From assembly GCA_003663565.1 (NCBI GenBank), contig QMTT01000049.1:1-6723 (forward strand): a stretch of 6,723 bases of DNA, given 5' to 3'. This document shows positions 1-6,534 of this stretch, one piece after another. How positions within the stretch are numbered: position 1 is the first letter of the stretch; each line of letters opens with the position of its first letter. The notes below the pieces were generated by a model that was not told the origin of the DNA, made no database searches, and saw only the letters and a program-made list of their open reading frames with translations. Both the position numbers and the translations under genes were made by a program. The stretch is from Thermoplasmata archaeon. GTDB taxonomy: Archaea; Thermoplasmatota; B47-G6; B47-G6B; 47-G6.

Positions 1-358
1 ATATCCGATTAGTTTCTTGATATTACTATTGTTTCATTACAATGATTGATACCATGTTTGGTTATTTGGTATGATGTACATGTGACTATATGGTGCATGT
101 ATCTTATTGACCTGATATATATATATACGACATATTTCGAGTTTATGTGGATATGTTATATTAAGTGGATACTGATTTGGTGAATATCCGATTAGTTTCT
201 TGATATTACTATTGTTTCATTACAATGATTGATACCATGTTTGGTTATTTGGTATGATGTACATGTGACTATATGGTGCATGTATCTTATTGATCTGATA
301 TATATATATACGACATATTTCGAGTTTATGTGGATATATTATATTAAGTGGATATTGA
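1..358. repeat. 183-bp tandem repeat, two visible copies
   Basis: Bases 1-175 align without gaps to 184-358, giving a period of 183. The only differences I find are C111/T294, G155/A338 and C172/T355, about 98% identity. Both copies begin ATATCCGATTAG; similarity stops after base 358. Copy 1 starts at the very first base of the window, so further copies may lie upstream. Each unit holds an alternating AT tract (115-127; 298-310). Each also holds two 6-bp inverted repeats: ATACCA/TGGTAT at 49-54/67-72 and TACATG/CATGTA at 77-82/96-101, with equivalents 183 bases further on. Such duplications are common in LTR control regions, but a satellite-like leader repeat is equally possible. Confidence 0.93.
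115..127. promoter_or_regulatory. Alternating AT tract, possible TATA-like element (repeated at 298-310)
   Basis: A 13-base uninterrupted ATATATATATATA run occurs at the same place in both copies of the 183-bp repeat. If this region is LTR U3, it is the best TATA-like candidate upstream of the ORF. The copy at 298-310 lies about 245 bases before the start codon. In such AT-rich DNA it could simply be a microsatellite. No initiator or transcription start can be fixed from sequence alone. Confidence 0.25.
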
Positions 359-554
359 GGTATTGATACATTGTCATTCTGTTCACTCTGATATTTACCA
401 TATTGCTACTTACCGTTTATTCTGACTTATGCATGATTTATATTATATGTTATGCAAAACCTGGTTCTCTTCAATAACCACGCATTGCTGAATATATCAA
501 CATTTTAGCACTGCCTTTATCTTTCTAAGACCTGTTTTACCCTAACCAGTCAAG
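359..554 (+). other. AT-rich leader before the Gag-Pol start codon
   Basis: This stretch has no long ORF. It contains three short upstream ORFs: ATG 429 to TGA 489-491 (20 codons), ATG 433 to TAA 475-477 (14 codons) and ATG 452 to TAG (18 codons). They matter only if the transcript starts upstream of base 429. An in-frame TAA at 543-545 closes the main frame just before the start at 555. A pyrimidine-rich run ending CCAG at 546-549 resembles a splice acceptor. The 5' LTR end and the primer binding site should lie in or near this stretch, but neither is clear. Confidence 0.5.
462..479 (+). other. Candidate primer binding site (weak)
   Basis: TGGTTCTCTTCAATAACC begins with TGG, the complement of a tRNA 3' CCA end, and is the only TGG between the tandem repeat and the ORF. 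It lies five bases after a TGCA (453-456) that could be the LTR terminus. Its complement does not give a normal GC-rich T-stem of a nuclear tRNA, and I do not recognise the tRNA. It is therefore a positional candidate only. Confidence 0.2.
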
Positions 555-1454
555 ATGTCTGATTCAGAAGTTGATGTAGGAGTTAATGAAACCAAAGAAG
601 AATTGAAAGTTGGATCTGTTCAGGTGAAGGAAGACTCTATTGAACTCCAAGCCAGTGCTGTTACCAAGACAGGTGACAGAGCTGGAGAGACATTAGATAG
701 GACTGAAGAGAAAGTCGATAATTTAGGAGAAACTAAAGAGAGGACTGATATCCTAGATGGAACTAGAGACAAGACAGTCTCAGGTGTGACTCGCTCCAGT
801 CAGAGACAACAGATTTTCACTGAACGCGGCAGAGGATTGCAGTTAGCGCAGCTTAATAGAAGGTTTCGTGCAACTATTTCAGGCTGGAGAAGATATGCTG
901 GTATAATAGAGAAGAGGATTTCAGATACTGAAGACATCCAAATTTTGAAGAAAGACTTAGATACTCTTGGTGAGTGTATGGAAGATTTAGACACAGTTTA
1001 CCAGAGCATTGCTGATTTATCCTACGATTCAGTTCCTGACGACCAGATAGAACAAAAGTATGAGATCATGGAAGCCGAACACCACTCTCTTATAAAACGT
1101 GTTTCGCAAAGAATAAGTGAGATTAAAGCTGAAACAAGATCAAGTAGAACTACATCTTCACGGAGATCCAACAGATCTGATAGATCAATGAAGATGGATG
1201 CGGCTGCCAAAGCTGCGGAACTGAAAGCAAAGCTAAGATTCATAGAAGAAGAGGCAATACAGAAAACTCACTTAGAAAAGTTACAAACTACCAAGGAACT
1301 AGCGATGGCTGAAGCCAAACTAGAAGCTATTGTGAAGATTGAACAAGAGTCTTTAGAGTTTATGGATCTACCTAATGAAACTCGACCACCTACAGAAGCT
1401 GTGAAGGAATTTCTTAATTCTACTCAACCACCGGTTGGAGATGAATTGTTAAAT
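555..1454 (+). other. Gag N-terminal region: acidic repeats, coiled coil, RS-rich patch
   Basis: Residues 1-75 are acidic and contain a degenerate GETxDRT-type repeat: GETLDRT 44-50, GETKERT 58-64, DGTRDKT 68-74. Residues about 95-190 and 212-275 are rich in Leu, Glu, Lys and Ala in heptad-like spacing, suggesting helical coiled coils that could drive Gag assembly (inference). Between them lies an Arg/Ser-rich patch (195-212, including SSRRSNRSDRS), plausibly RNA-binding or a phosphorylation target. I do not recognise a named domain in this part. Confidence 0.6.
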
Positions 1455-4400
1455 AGAATACCACAATCTCTTCCTGCATCACCATTGAAGTCTCCAGAAA
1501 ATATACCAGGTCCAGAATGGATTGATTCTCGACAACATCAAAGCACAAGTATAGATACATTGGTCGAACTGTTGAAGATAAGCAGGTTGCCCACTCCTGA
1601 GCCGGGCCTGTTTAACGGTGAACCTCTTCACTACATCTCCTGGAAAAATGCATTCCAGTCATTGATTTCTAGCAGGGGAATACCTGAGATTGAAAGACTT
1701 TACTATCTGAAGAAGTATTTAGGTGGTGAGGCAAGGTCCTGTGTAGAGGGATTCTTCATGTTGGACTCGCAGAATGCATTCTCAGAAGCATTCCAACTTT
1801 TGGATGAGCGCTTTGGGGACCCGTTCCTAGTTGCCGATCAGTTCCGTAATAAACTAGACTCCTGGCCGAAAATCACATCTAAGGACAGTAAAGGCTTGGT
1901 TAAACTATCAGACTTCCTAAAACAGTGCAAAGCAGCCATGAAAAGCATTGACAGCTTGGCAATCTTGAACGATGAGAGAGAAAACAGAAACATCTTGCAG
2001 AAATTACCTGAATGGCTAGTCACTCGTTGGGGTCGGGTAGTGTTTGACCATAAAGAGAAGCTCAAAAGATTTCCTTCTTTTGAAAAGTTTGTTGAATTCA
2101 TCAATCGAGAGGCCAGAATAGCAAATGAGTTGGTAACTTCTACAGTAAACAAGGTGTCGGATAGAGTTTACTCACCTGGAACCAAAGCTAGAGTACTTGA
2201 TACGTCAACTAGTGAACATATCGACAAATATGTCCAGAAAGAAACAAAGTCCTATTGGAAGAACGGTCCAGGAAAAGAAATAAAGCCCTGGAAGAATAAC
2301 AGAGAAAGAACACAACACTTTATGAAAAACGGACTTTGTTTTGAATGTGAACAGCATGGGCACTTGTGTCGTGATTGTCCGAACAAGAACAGGAATAACT
2401 CACAGACACAGATGAGTCTTCCACATACTCCCACTTTGACTGAGAAGAGGACAACAAATATGAGGATCGCTAGAAACTGCAGTGCCGGGAAATCCTCTAT
2501 GACAGTTCCAGTGTACATTTCTAGCATGAAGGATCCAGATAATGAGTTCCTAGTCTATGCTCTTCTCGACACTCAAAGTGATACTACATTTATATTGGAT
2601 AAAGTGTCGGACATGATTGATACACAGAGTGAATCAACAAGCCTGGAGATCACAACAATGAATACAACTTCTAATGTGACTTCAAGAAGATTCAGTAATC
2701 TACAGATAAGAGGCATGTACCAGACTAAAGCATTCCCACTTCCTACTACATATAGTACAACACTATTGCCATCGAATCGCCACCATATACCAACCGCTGA
2801 TGTTGCGAGCAAATGGCCACATTTACAGACAGTACAGATTCCACCTTTGTTGAACTGTAGAGTTGGACTTCTAATAGGGTATGATTGCCCACGGGCCTTC
2901 GCTCCAGTAGAGGTTATTCAGGGATCAGATGATGAACCATTTGCAATGAAAACGATATTGGGCTGGAGTATATTTGGAAATACTTTAAGTGCAGATGAAG
3001 ATAAAGATGATGATACAGAAGATAATATCGGAACTGTCGTGTGCAGAACTGGTGTTAGAGAAGATACCATTCCACAGATTCTAAAGATATTAGAATCGGA
3101 TTTTCAAGAGAAAAAATCTGAGAAAACTATGTCCCAAGATGACTTGAAATTTATGGAGATACTAAGACAAGGAATCCATAAAGATGATGAGAACTTCTAT
3201 GAGATGCCTCTACCATTTAGATATGGGAAACCTCAGCTCCCAGATAATAGACACTCGACAATGAAACGTCTTCTACAATTGAAGAAGAAGCTGAAGAATG
3301 ACTCTGGTTACTACAGTGAGTACTGCACTTTCATGAGTGATATGATAACCCGAGGTGATGTGGAGGAAGTACCAGTGGAAGAAATTCAAACCTCACAGTG
3401 TGTATGGTATATACCACATCATGGTGTGTATCACAAGAAGAAACAGAAGTTAAGAATTGTATTTGACTGCAGCTCCAAGTACCAGGGCACATGTCTTAAC
3501 GACCACCTTCTTCAAGGTCCAGACTTACTGAATTCTCTATTGGGCTGCTTAATCAGATTCCGAGAGAAGCAAGTAGCATTGGCAGCGGACATAGAGAAGA
3601 TGTTCTACAGATTTCGCGTCAATCCGGAAGATCGCACCTACCTTAGATTTCTGTGGTGGAGAGGTGGTGACTTAGACTGTGAACCTACTGTATACCAGAT
3701 GAAGGTCCACTTGTTTGGTGCTTCAAGTTCACCTGGCTGTTCTAACTTTGCCTTGAAGAAGTTAGCTGCGGACCACCAGGAACAGCTCAGTTCAAATGTG
3801 TACAGATTCATCAGTAGAGAATTCTATGTAGATGATGGATTGATGAGCCTTTCTACAGCAGAAGAAGCTATCCATCTTGTTAAAGAAGCGAGAGAACTTT
3901 GTGAGAAGGGAAACATTCGTCTTCACAAATTCATATCGAACAGTAAGGAAGTGATGATGTCGATACCAGAATCAGAACGTGTAGCAGATCTTTGCCCAGT
4001 TAATCTGCAAGGTGATACTCTGCCCAGTAGAGTATTAGGTATCCAGTGGAATGTGGAATCTGACTTGTTGCAATTCCGGCTCAAATTGGATTTGAAACCT
4101 ATGACACGTAGGGGGATCCTCTCCACAGTTGCTTCAGTATATGACCCGCTAGGATGCTTGTCACCATTTATACTGCTGGGAAAACAAATCTTACAAGATA
4201 TGTGTAGAGAAAATAAGGGATGGGATGAACCTTTGTCTGCTGAACTCCGACCACGCTGGGAAAGATGGATTTCAGAGCTTCCACAGCTTACGAATATTGA
4301 TATTCCTAGATGTTATCTACCCGGAGATTTTGGAGAAGTTGTTTGGATAGAACTACATCACTTTTCTGATGCCTCTAGTACAGGCTATGGACAATGTTCC

Positions 4401-6410
4401 TACCTGCGAATGATGAACACAAACAATGAAATCAACTGTTGCCTCGTCATGGCAAAATCTCGAGTGATACCTCTCAAGCCAGTGACAATACCAAGGATGG
4501 AGTTGGCAGCAGCCGTGATTTCTGTGAGAATTAGTGATATTCTAAATGAAGAGATGACTTATCAAATACAGAAGGAATATTTCTGGACAGACTCCAAAAT
4601 TGTGCTGGCTTACCTGAGAAATGATGAGCGTCGTTTCCATGTCTATGTAGCAAACCGCATCAGACAGATAAAGAGTCTATCAGAAGTTGACCAGTGGCAA
4701 TATGTCAGGAGCTCCAATAACCCGGCAGACCATGCCTCCCGAGGGCTGCTACCTTTAGATCTGATTAACTCAAACTGGTTTAGAGGTCCCGACTTTCTGT
4801 GGGAACAAGAACTTCCCATCCAGGACTCTATAGAAGTAGAAATACCACTCAAAGATCCAAAAGTAAAGAGAATTGTGGTGAATGTAGTCAATACTGAAAA
4901 GGAGAGAACAATCCTCAACAGACTTGAGCAGTTTTCTGATTGGAAGCGACTTGTTATGGCTGTTTCGGTCATTAAGAAGTTCCTGTTGAAAACAGAAGTT
5001 TTATCACAACAGACTATCCGACAGCAGAGTGAATTGGTGATACTGAGATTGCTGCAAGCTGACGCATTTAGCATAGAAATGACACTGTTGGAGGGCGAGG
5101 GTCTTCCCAAGAGAAACCGTCTATATCGATTGGATCCTTTCCTTGACCAAGATGGACTGTTGAGGGTTGGAGGAAGATTACAGCATTCCCTTTCACCTTA
5201 TGAAGTCAAGCATCCAGTTATTCTCCCGAGGAAAGGACATATAGTAGAGCTCATCATTCGCCATTGCCATACAAGTGTAGCTCATCAGGGTAGAGGGTTT
5301 ACAATCAACGAACTGAGATCCCAGGGATATTGGGTTCTGGGTTGTAGCAAAGCTGTATCATCAATGATCTACAAATGTGTAACCTGTAGGAAACTTAGAG
5401 GAAAGCCACAGGAGCAGAAGATGGCAGATTTGCCCAAAGACAGACTGGAAGCAGCACCCCCATTTAGTTACTGCGGGATCGACTGTTTTGGTCCGTTCCT
5501 AGTCAAGGACGGACGTCGTCAAATGAAACGATATGGCTTACTTGTGACATGTATGGCCTCGAGAGCGGTCCACATCGAGTTGTTGGATGATATGACAACA
5601 GATTGTTTCATCAATGCATTACGTTGTGTCATTGCTTTGAGAGGACAAATCAGACTCATTCGATGTGACCGAGGAACAAATTTCGTTGGAGCAGCCAGAG
5701 TGTTACAGGAAGCTCTTCAAGAGATAAAGGAAGATGAAGTTAGAAGATTTCTGTCAGAGAATCTGTGTGACTTTGTGATGAACACCCCACACTCGAGCCA
5801 CATGGGTGGGTCGTGGGAACGGCATATACGGACAATCAGAAGTATACTTGCCACCATTATGGACCAACATGGATCTAGAATAGACACTGCTACTCTACGT
5901 ACCTTCATGTATGAGACTATGGCAATTATCAATAATCGTCCATTATCACCACAGAACCTGAATGATCCGTTGGGGCCAGAACCCCTTACTCCAAATCACC
6001 TGATTATGATGAAACACAAGCCGTTGTTGCCACTGCCAGGGAAGTTTGTTAAAGAAGATGTCTATGCACGACATAGATGGAGAAAGGTGCAATTTCTAAC
6101 AGATGAATTTTGGCGTCGTTGGAAAAGTGAATACATGTTAACTCTTCAGAATCGAAACAAATGGAACAAAGTGAAACGCAATGTCGCTGTTGGAGATATT
6201 GTTATTCTGAAGGATGAAGAAACTTATCGAGGTGACTGGCGAATTGCTCGAGTCCAGAGTACAATTACTGATGATGATGGGCTAGTGCGAAGAGTTACAC
6301 TAGTTATGGGCGACTCGAATCTTACGAGACATGGCAAACGGGTTTCAAAACAGGTCATTTTGGAAAGGCCAATTCATAAATTGATTATGCTTGTTGAGAA
6401 CCAGGTATAA
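555..6410 (+). CDS. gag-pol: BEL/Pao Gag-Pol polyprotein (1951 aa, intact)
   Basis: This single ORF encodes the whole retrotransposon machinery, matured by its own protease. Domains in order: coiled-coil/basic N-terminus (1-300), DUF1759-like Gag core (about 345-530), CCHC knuckle (595-608), DUF1758-like aspartic protease (about 655-810), RT (about 945-1115, YVDD 1091-1094), BEL/Pao connector with YDPLGCLSPF (about 1130-1260), RNase H (about 1265-1400), HHCC zinc domain (1572-1611), integrase core D1643/D1705/E1755, and DUF5641-like C-terminus (about 1811-1945). The start is the first in-frame ATG after a TAA at 543-545, with A at -3, which suits eukaryotic initiation. Gag and Pol are fused without frameshift or stop codon, as is usual in this superfamily. 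No env domain follows. Length and completeness fit an intact, possibly recently active copy. The exact protein products after cleavage cannot be read from sequence. Confidence 0.97.
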   Translation: MSDSEVDVGVNETKEELKVGSVQVKEDSIELQASAVTKTGDRAGETLDRTEEKVDNLGETKERTDILDGTRDKTVSGVTRSSQRQQIFTERGRGLQLAQLNRRFRATISGWRRYAGIIEKRISDTEDIQILKKDLDTLGECMEDLDTVYQSIADLSYDSVPDDQIEQKYEIMEAEHHSLIKRVSQRISEIKAETRSSRTTSSRRSNRSDRSMKMDAAAKAAELKAKLRFIEEEAIQKTHLEKLQTTKELAMAEAKLEAIVKIEQESLEFMDLPNETRPPTEAVKEFLNSTQPPVGDELLNRIPQSLPASPLKSPENIPGPEWIDSRQHQSTSIDTLVELLKISRLPTPEPGLFNGEPLHYISWKNAFQSLISSRGIPEIERLYYLKKYLGGEARSCVEGFFMLDSQNAFSEAFQLLDERFGDPFLVADQFRNKLDSWPKITSKDSKGLVKLSDFLKQCKAAMKSIDSLAILNDERENRNILQKLPEWLVTRWGRVVFDHKEKLKRFPSFEKFVEFINREARIANELVTSTVNKVSDRVYSPGTKARVLDTSTSEHIDKYVQKETKSYWKNGPGKEIKPWKNNRERTQHFMKNGLCFECEQHGHLCRDCPNKNRNNSQTQMSLPHTPTLTEKRTTNMRIARNCSAGKSSMTVPVYISSMKDPDNEFLVYALLDTQSDTTFILDKVSDMIDTQSESTSLEITTMNTTSNVTSRRFSNLQIRGMYQTKAFPLPTTYSTTLLPSNRHHIPTADVASKWPHLQTVQIPPLLNCRVGLLIGYDCPRAFAPVEVIQGSDDEPFAMKTILGWSIFGNTLSADEDKDDDTEDNIGTVVCRTGVREDTIPQILKILESDFQEKKSEKTMSQDDLKFMEILRQGIHKDDENFYEMPLPFRYGKPQLPDNRHSTMKRLLQLKKKLKNDSGYYSEYCTFMSDMITRGDVEEVPVEEIQTSQCVWYIPHHGVYHKKKQKLRIVFDCSSKYQGTCLNDHLLQGPDLLNSLLGCLIRFREKQVALAADIEKMFYRFRVNPEDRTYLRFLWWRGGDLDCEPTVYQMKVHLFGASSSPGCSNFALKKLAADHQEQLSSNVYRFISREFYVDDGLMSLSTAEEAIHLVKEARELCEKGNIRLHKFISNSKEVMMSIPESERVADLCPVNLQGDTLPSRVLGIQWNVESDLLQFRLKLDLKPMTRRGILSTVASVYDPLGCLSPFILLGKQILQDMCRENKGWDEPLSAELRPRWERWISELPQLTNIDIPRCYLPGDFGEVVWIELHHFSDASSTGYGQCSYLRMMNTNNEINCCLVMAKSRVIPLKPVTIPRMELAAAVISVRISDILNEEMTYQIQKEYFWTDSKIVLAYLRNDERRFHVYVANRIRQIKSLSEVDQWQYVRSSNNPADHASRGLLPLDLINSNWFRGPDFLWEQELPIQDSIEVEIPLKDPKVKRIVVNVVNTEKERTILNRLEQFSDWKRLVMAVSVIKKFLLKTEVLSQQTIRQQSELVILRLLQADAFSIEMTLLEGEGLPKRNRLYRLDPFLDQDGLLRVGGRLQHSLSPYEVKHPVILPRKGHIVELIIRHCHTSVAHQGRGFTINELRSQGYWVLGCSKAVSSMIYKCVTCRKLRGKPQEQKMADLPKDRLEAAPPFSYCGIDCFGPFLVKDGRRQMKRYGLLVTCMASRAVHIELLDDMTTDCFINALRCVIALRGQIRLIRCDRGTNFVGAARVLQEALQEIKEDEVRRFLSENLCDFVMNTPHSSHMGGSWERHIRTIRSILATIMDQHGSRIDTATLRTFMYETMAIINNRPLSPQNLNDPLGPEPLTPNHLIMMKHKPLLPLPGKFVKEDVYARHRWRKVQFLTDEFWRRWKSEYMLTLQNRNKWNKVKRNVAVGDIVILKDEETYRGDWRIARVQSTITDDDGLVRRVTLVMGDSNLTRHGKRVSKQVILERPIHKLIMLVENQV
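1587..2150 (+). other. DUF1759-like Gag core
   Basis: Residues about 345-530 carry the pattern typical of BEL/Pao Gag: LPTPEPGLFNGEPLHYISW near 345-365, then YYLKKYLGGEARSCVEGF and an LDERFGDP block, ending with a QKLPEWLVTRWG segment. In related elements this part corresponds to the capsid-like portion that builds the virus-like particle. The assignment is by recognised pattern; no structure was compared. Confidence 0.85.
2337..2378 (+). other. CCHC zinc knuckle (nucleocapsid)
   Basis: C595-X2-C598-X4-H603-X4-C608 (CFECEQHGHLCRDC) is the canonical retroviral-type knuckle, which binds zinc and the element's RNA. There is only one knuckle. It lies between the Gag core and the protease and is followed by a basic, Asn-rich stretch. 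An additional His (601) and Cys (605) lie inside the motif without altering the spacing. Confidence 0.95.
2517..2984 (+). other. Retropepsin-like aspartic protease (DUF1758-like)
   Basis: The catalytic loop is LLDTQSDTTFI with D672 as the presumed catalytic aspartate. Gln674 takes the place of the Gly of the usual D-T/S-G triad. The hydrophobic-hydrophobic-Gly motif on the far side is LLIGYD (G775), and the domain closes with the BEL/Pao-typical T-x-LGW block (G803-W804). The enzyme should act as a homodimer to cut the polyprotein. An acidic run (814-824, DEDKDDDTEDN) follows and may be the linker to RT. Confidence 0.85.
3387..3899 (+). other. Reverse transcriptase domain
   Basis: The domain makes cDNA from the element RNA. 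RIVFDCSS (967-974) is the family's early motif. ALAADIEKMF carries the first metal-binding Asp (D1012). FGASSSPGCSN (1054-1064) is the substrate-pocket block. FYVDDGL carries the catalytic D1093 and D1094. All three carboxylates are present. The SSPGCSN wording differs from the SSPFLLN-type form of many insect BEL elements. Confidence 0.97.
4101..4754 (+). other. BEL/Pao connector block and RNase H
   Basis: The connector with RRGILSTVASVYDPLGCLSPF (from about 1185) is what Pfam calls the Pao retrotransposon peptidase, although it lies between RT and RNase H; the true protease is upstream. RNase H, which removes RNA from the RNA/DNA hybrid, shows the full D-E-D-D set: D1272 (FSDAS), E1316 (RMELAAA), D1346 (WTDSK) and D1392 (NNPADHASRG). 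Confidence 0.93.
5232..6389 (+). other. Integrase: HHCC zinc domain, DDE core, DUF5641-like C-terminus
   Basis: H1572-X4-H1577-X30-C1608-X2-C1611 forms the N-terminal zinc site. The catalytic triad is D1643 (GIDCFGPF), D1705 (RCDRGTNF) and E1755 (GGSWERHI). The 49-residue gap between the last two is longer than the retroviral 35 and matches my recollection of BEL/Pao. The C-terminal domain runs from LTPNHLI (about 1811) through a Trp/Arg-rich helix (RRWKSEY, NRNKWN) to GDIVILKDE and RGDWRIARV, a small beta-barrel-like part probably contacting DNA. The triad is complete, so the enzyme looks competent. Confidence 0.95.
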
Positions 6411-6525
6411 ATTTGACTGCCAGTATGATCTTGTTGTGCCATGATTGAATAATTGATAGAAGGATGCATGTTTTAATAATGATTTATGTTTTATATTATA
6501 CTATTGTAAAATCATAGATGATTTT
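6411..6525 (+). other. Short AT-rich 3' untranslated stretch
   Basis: Between the TAA stop (6408-6410) and the purine tract there are 115 bases with no ORF of note, no env-like reading frame and no AATAAA signal. Confidence 0.7.
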
Positions 6526-6534
6526 GGGAGGGAG
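6526..6534 (+). other. Polypurine tract
   Basis: GGGAGGGAG, preceded by TTTT, is a nine-purine run directly abutting TGTG. This is the expected position and form of the plus-strand primer site that survives RNase H digestion in LTR elements. Confidence 0.8.

Noticed and set aside
91..98. TGGTGCAT in the repeat (also at 274-281) matches the first 8 bases of a PBS for tRNA-Gly.
   Set aside because: The match stops after 8 bases, occurs twice because of the tandem repeat, and is far upstream of the ORF; chance is the simpler explanation.
1..358. CRISPR-like or other direct-repeat array.
   Set aside because: The repeat is a head-to-tail 183-bp duplication without spacers, in an animal retrotransposon context.
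4101..4350. Second protease, as suggested by the Pfam name for the YDPLGCLSPF block.
   Set aside because: The block has no D-T/S-G-like catalytic motif and lies between RT and RNase H; the real protease loop is at residues 672-678.
4643..5110. A 155-codon open frame on the minus strand, the longest antisense frame.
   Set aside because: It lies wholly within the conserved RNase H-to-integrase coding region, shows no recognisable domain, and is a by-product of the sense codons. The other minus-strand frames were rejected for the same reason.
6411..6534. Possible env-like third ORF after pol.
   Set aside because: Only 124 AT-rich bases separate the stop codon from the LTR start, with no room for an envelope gene.
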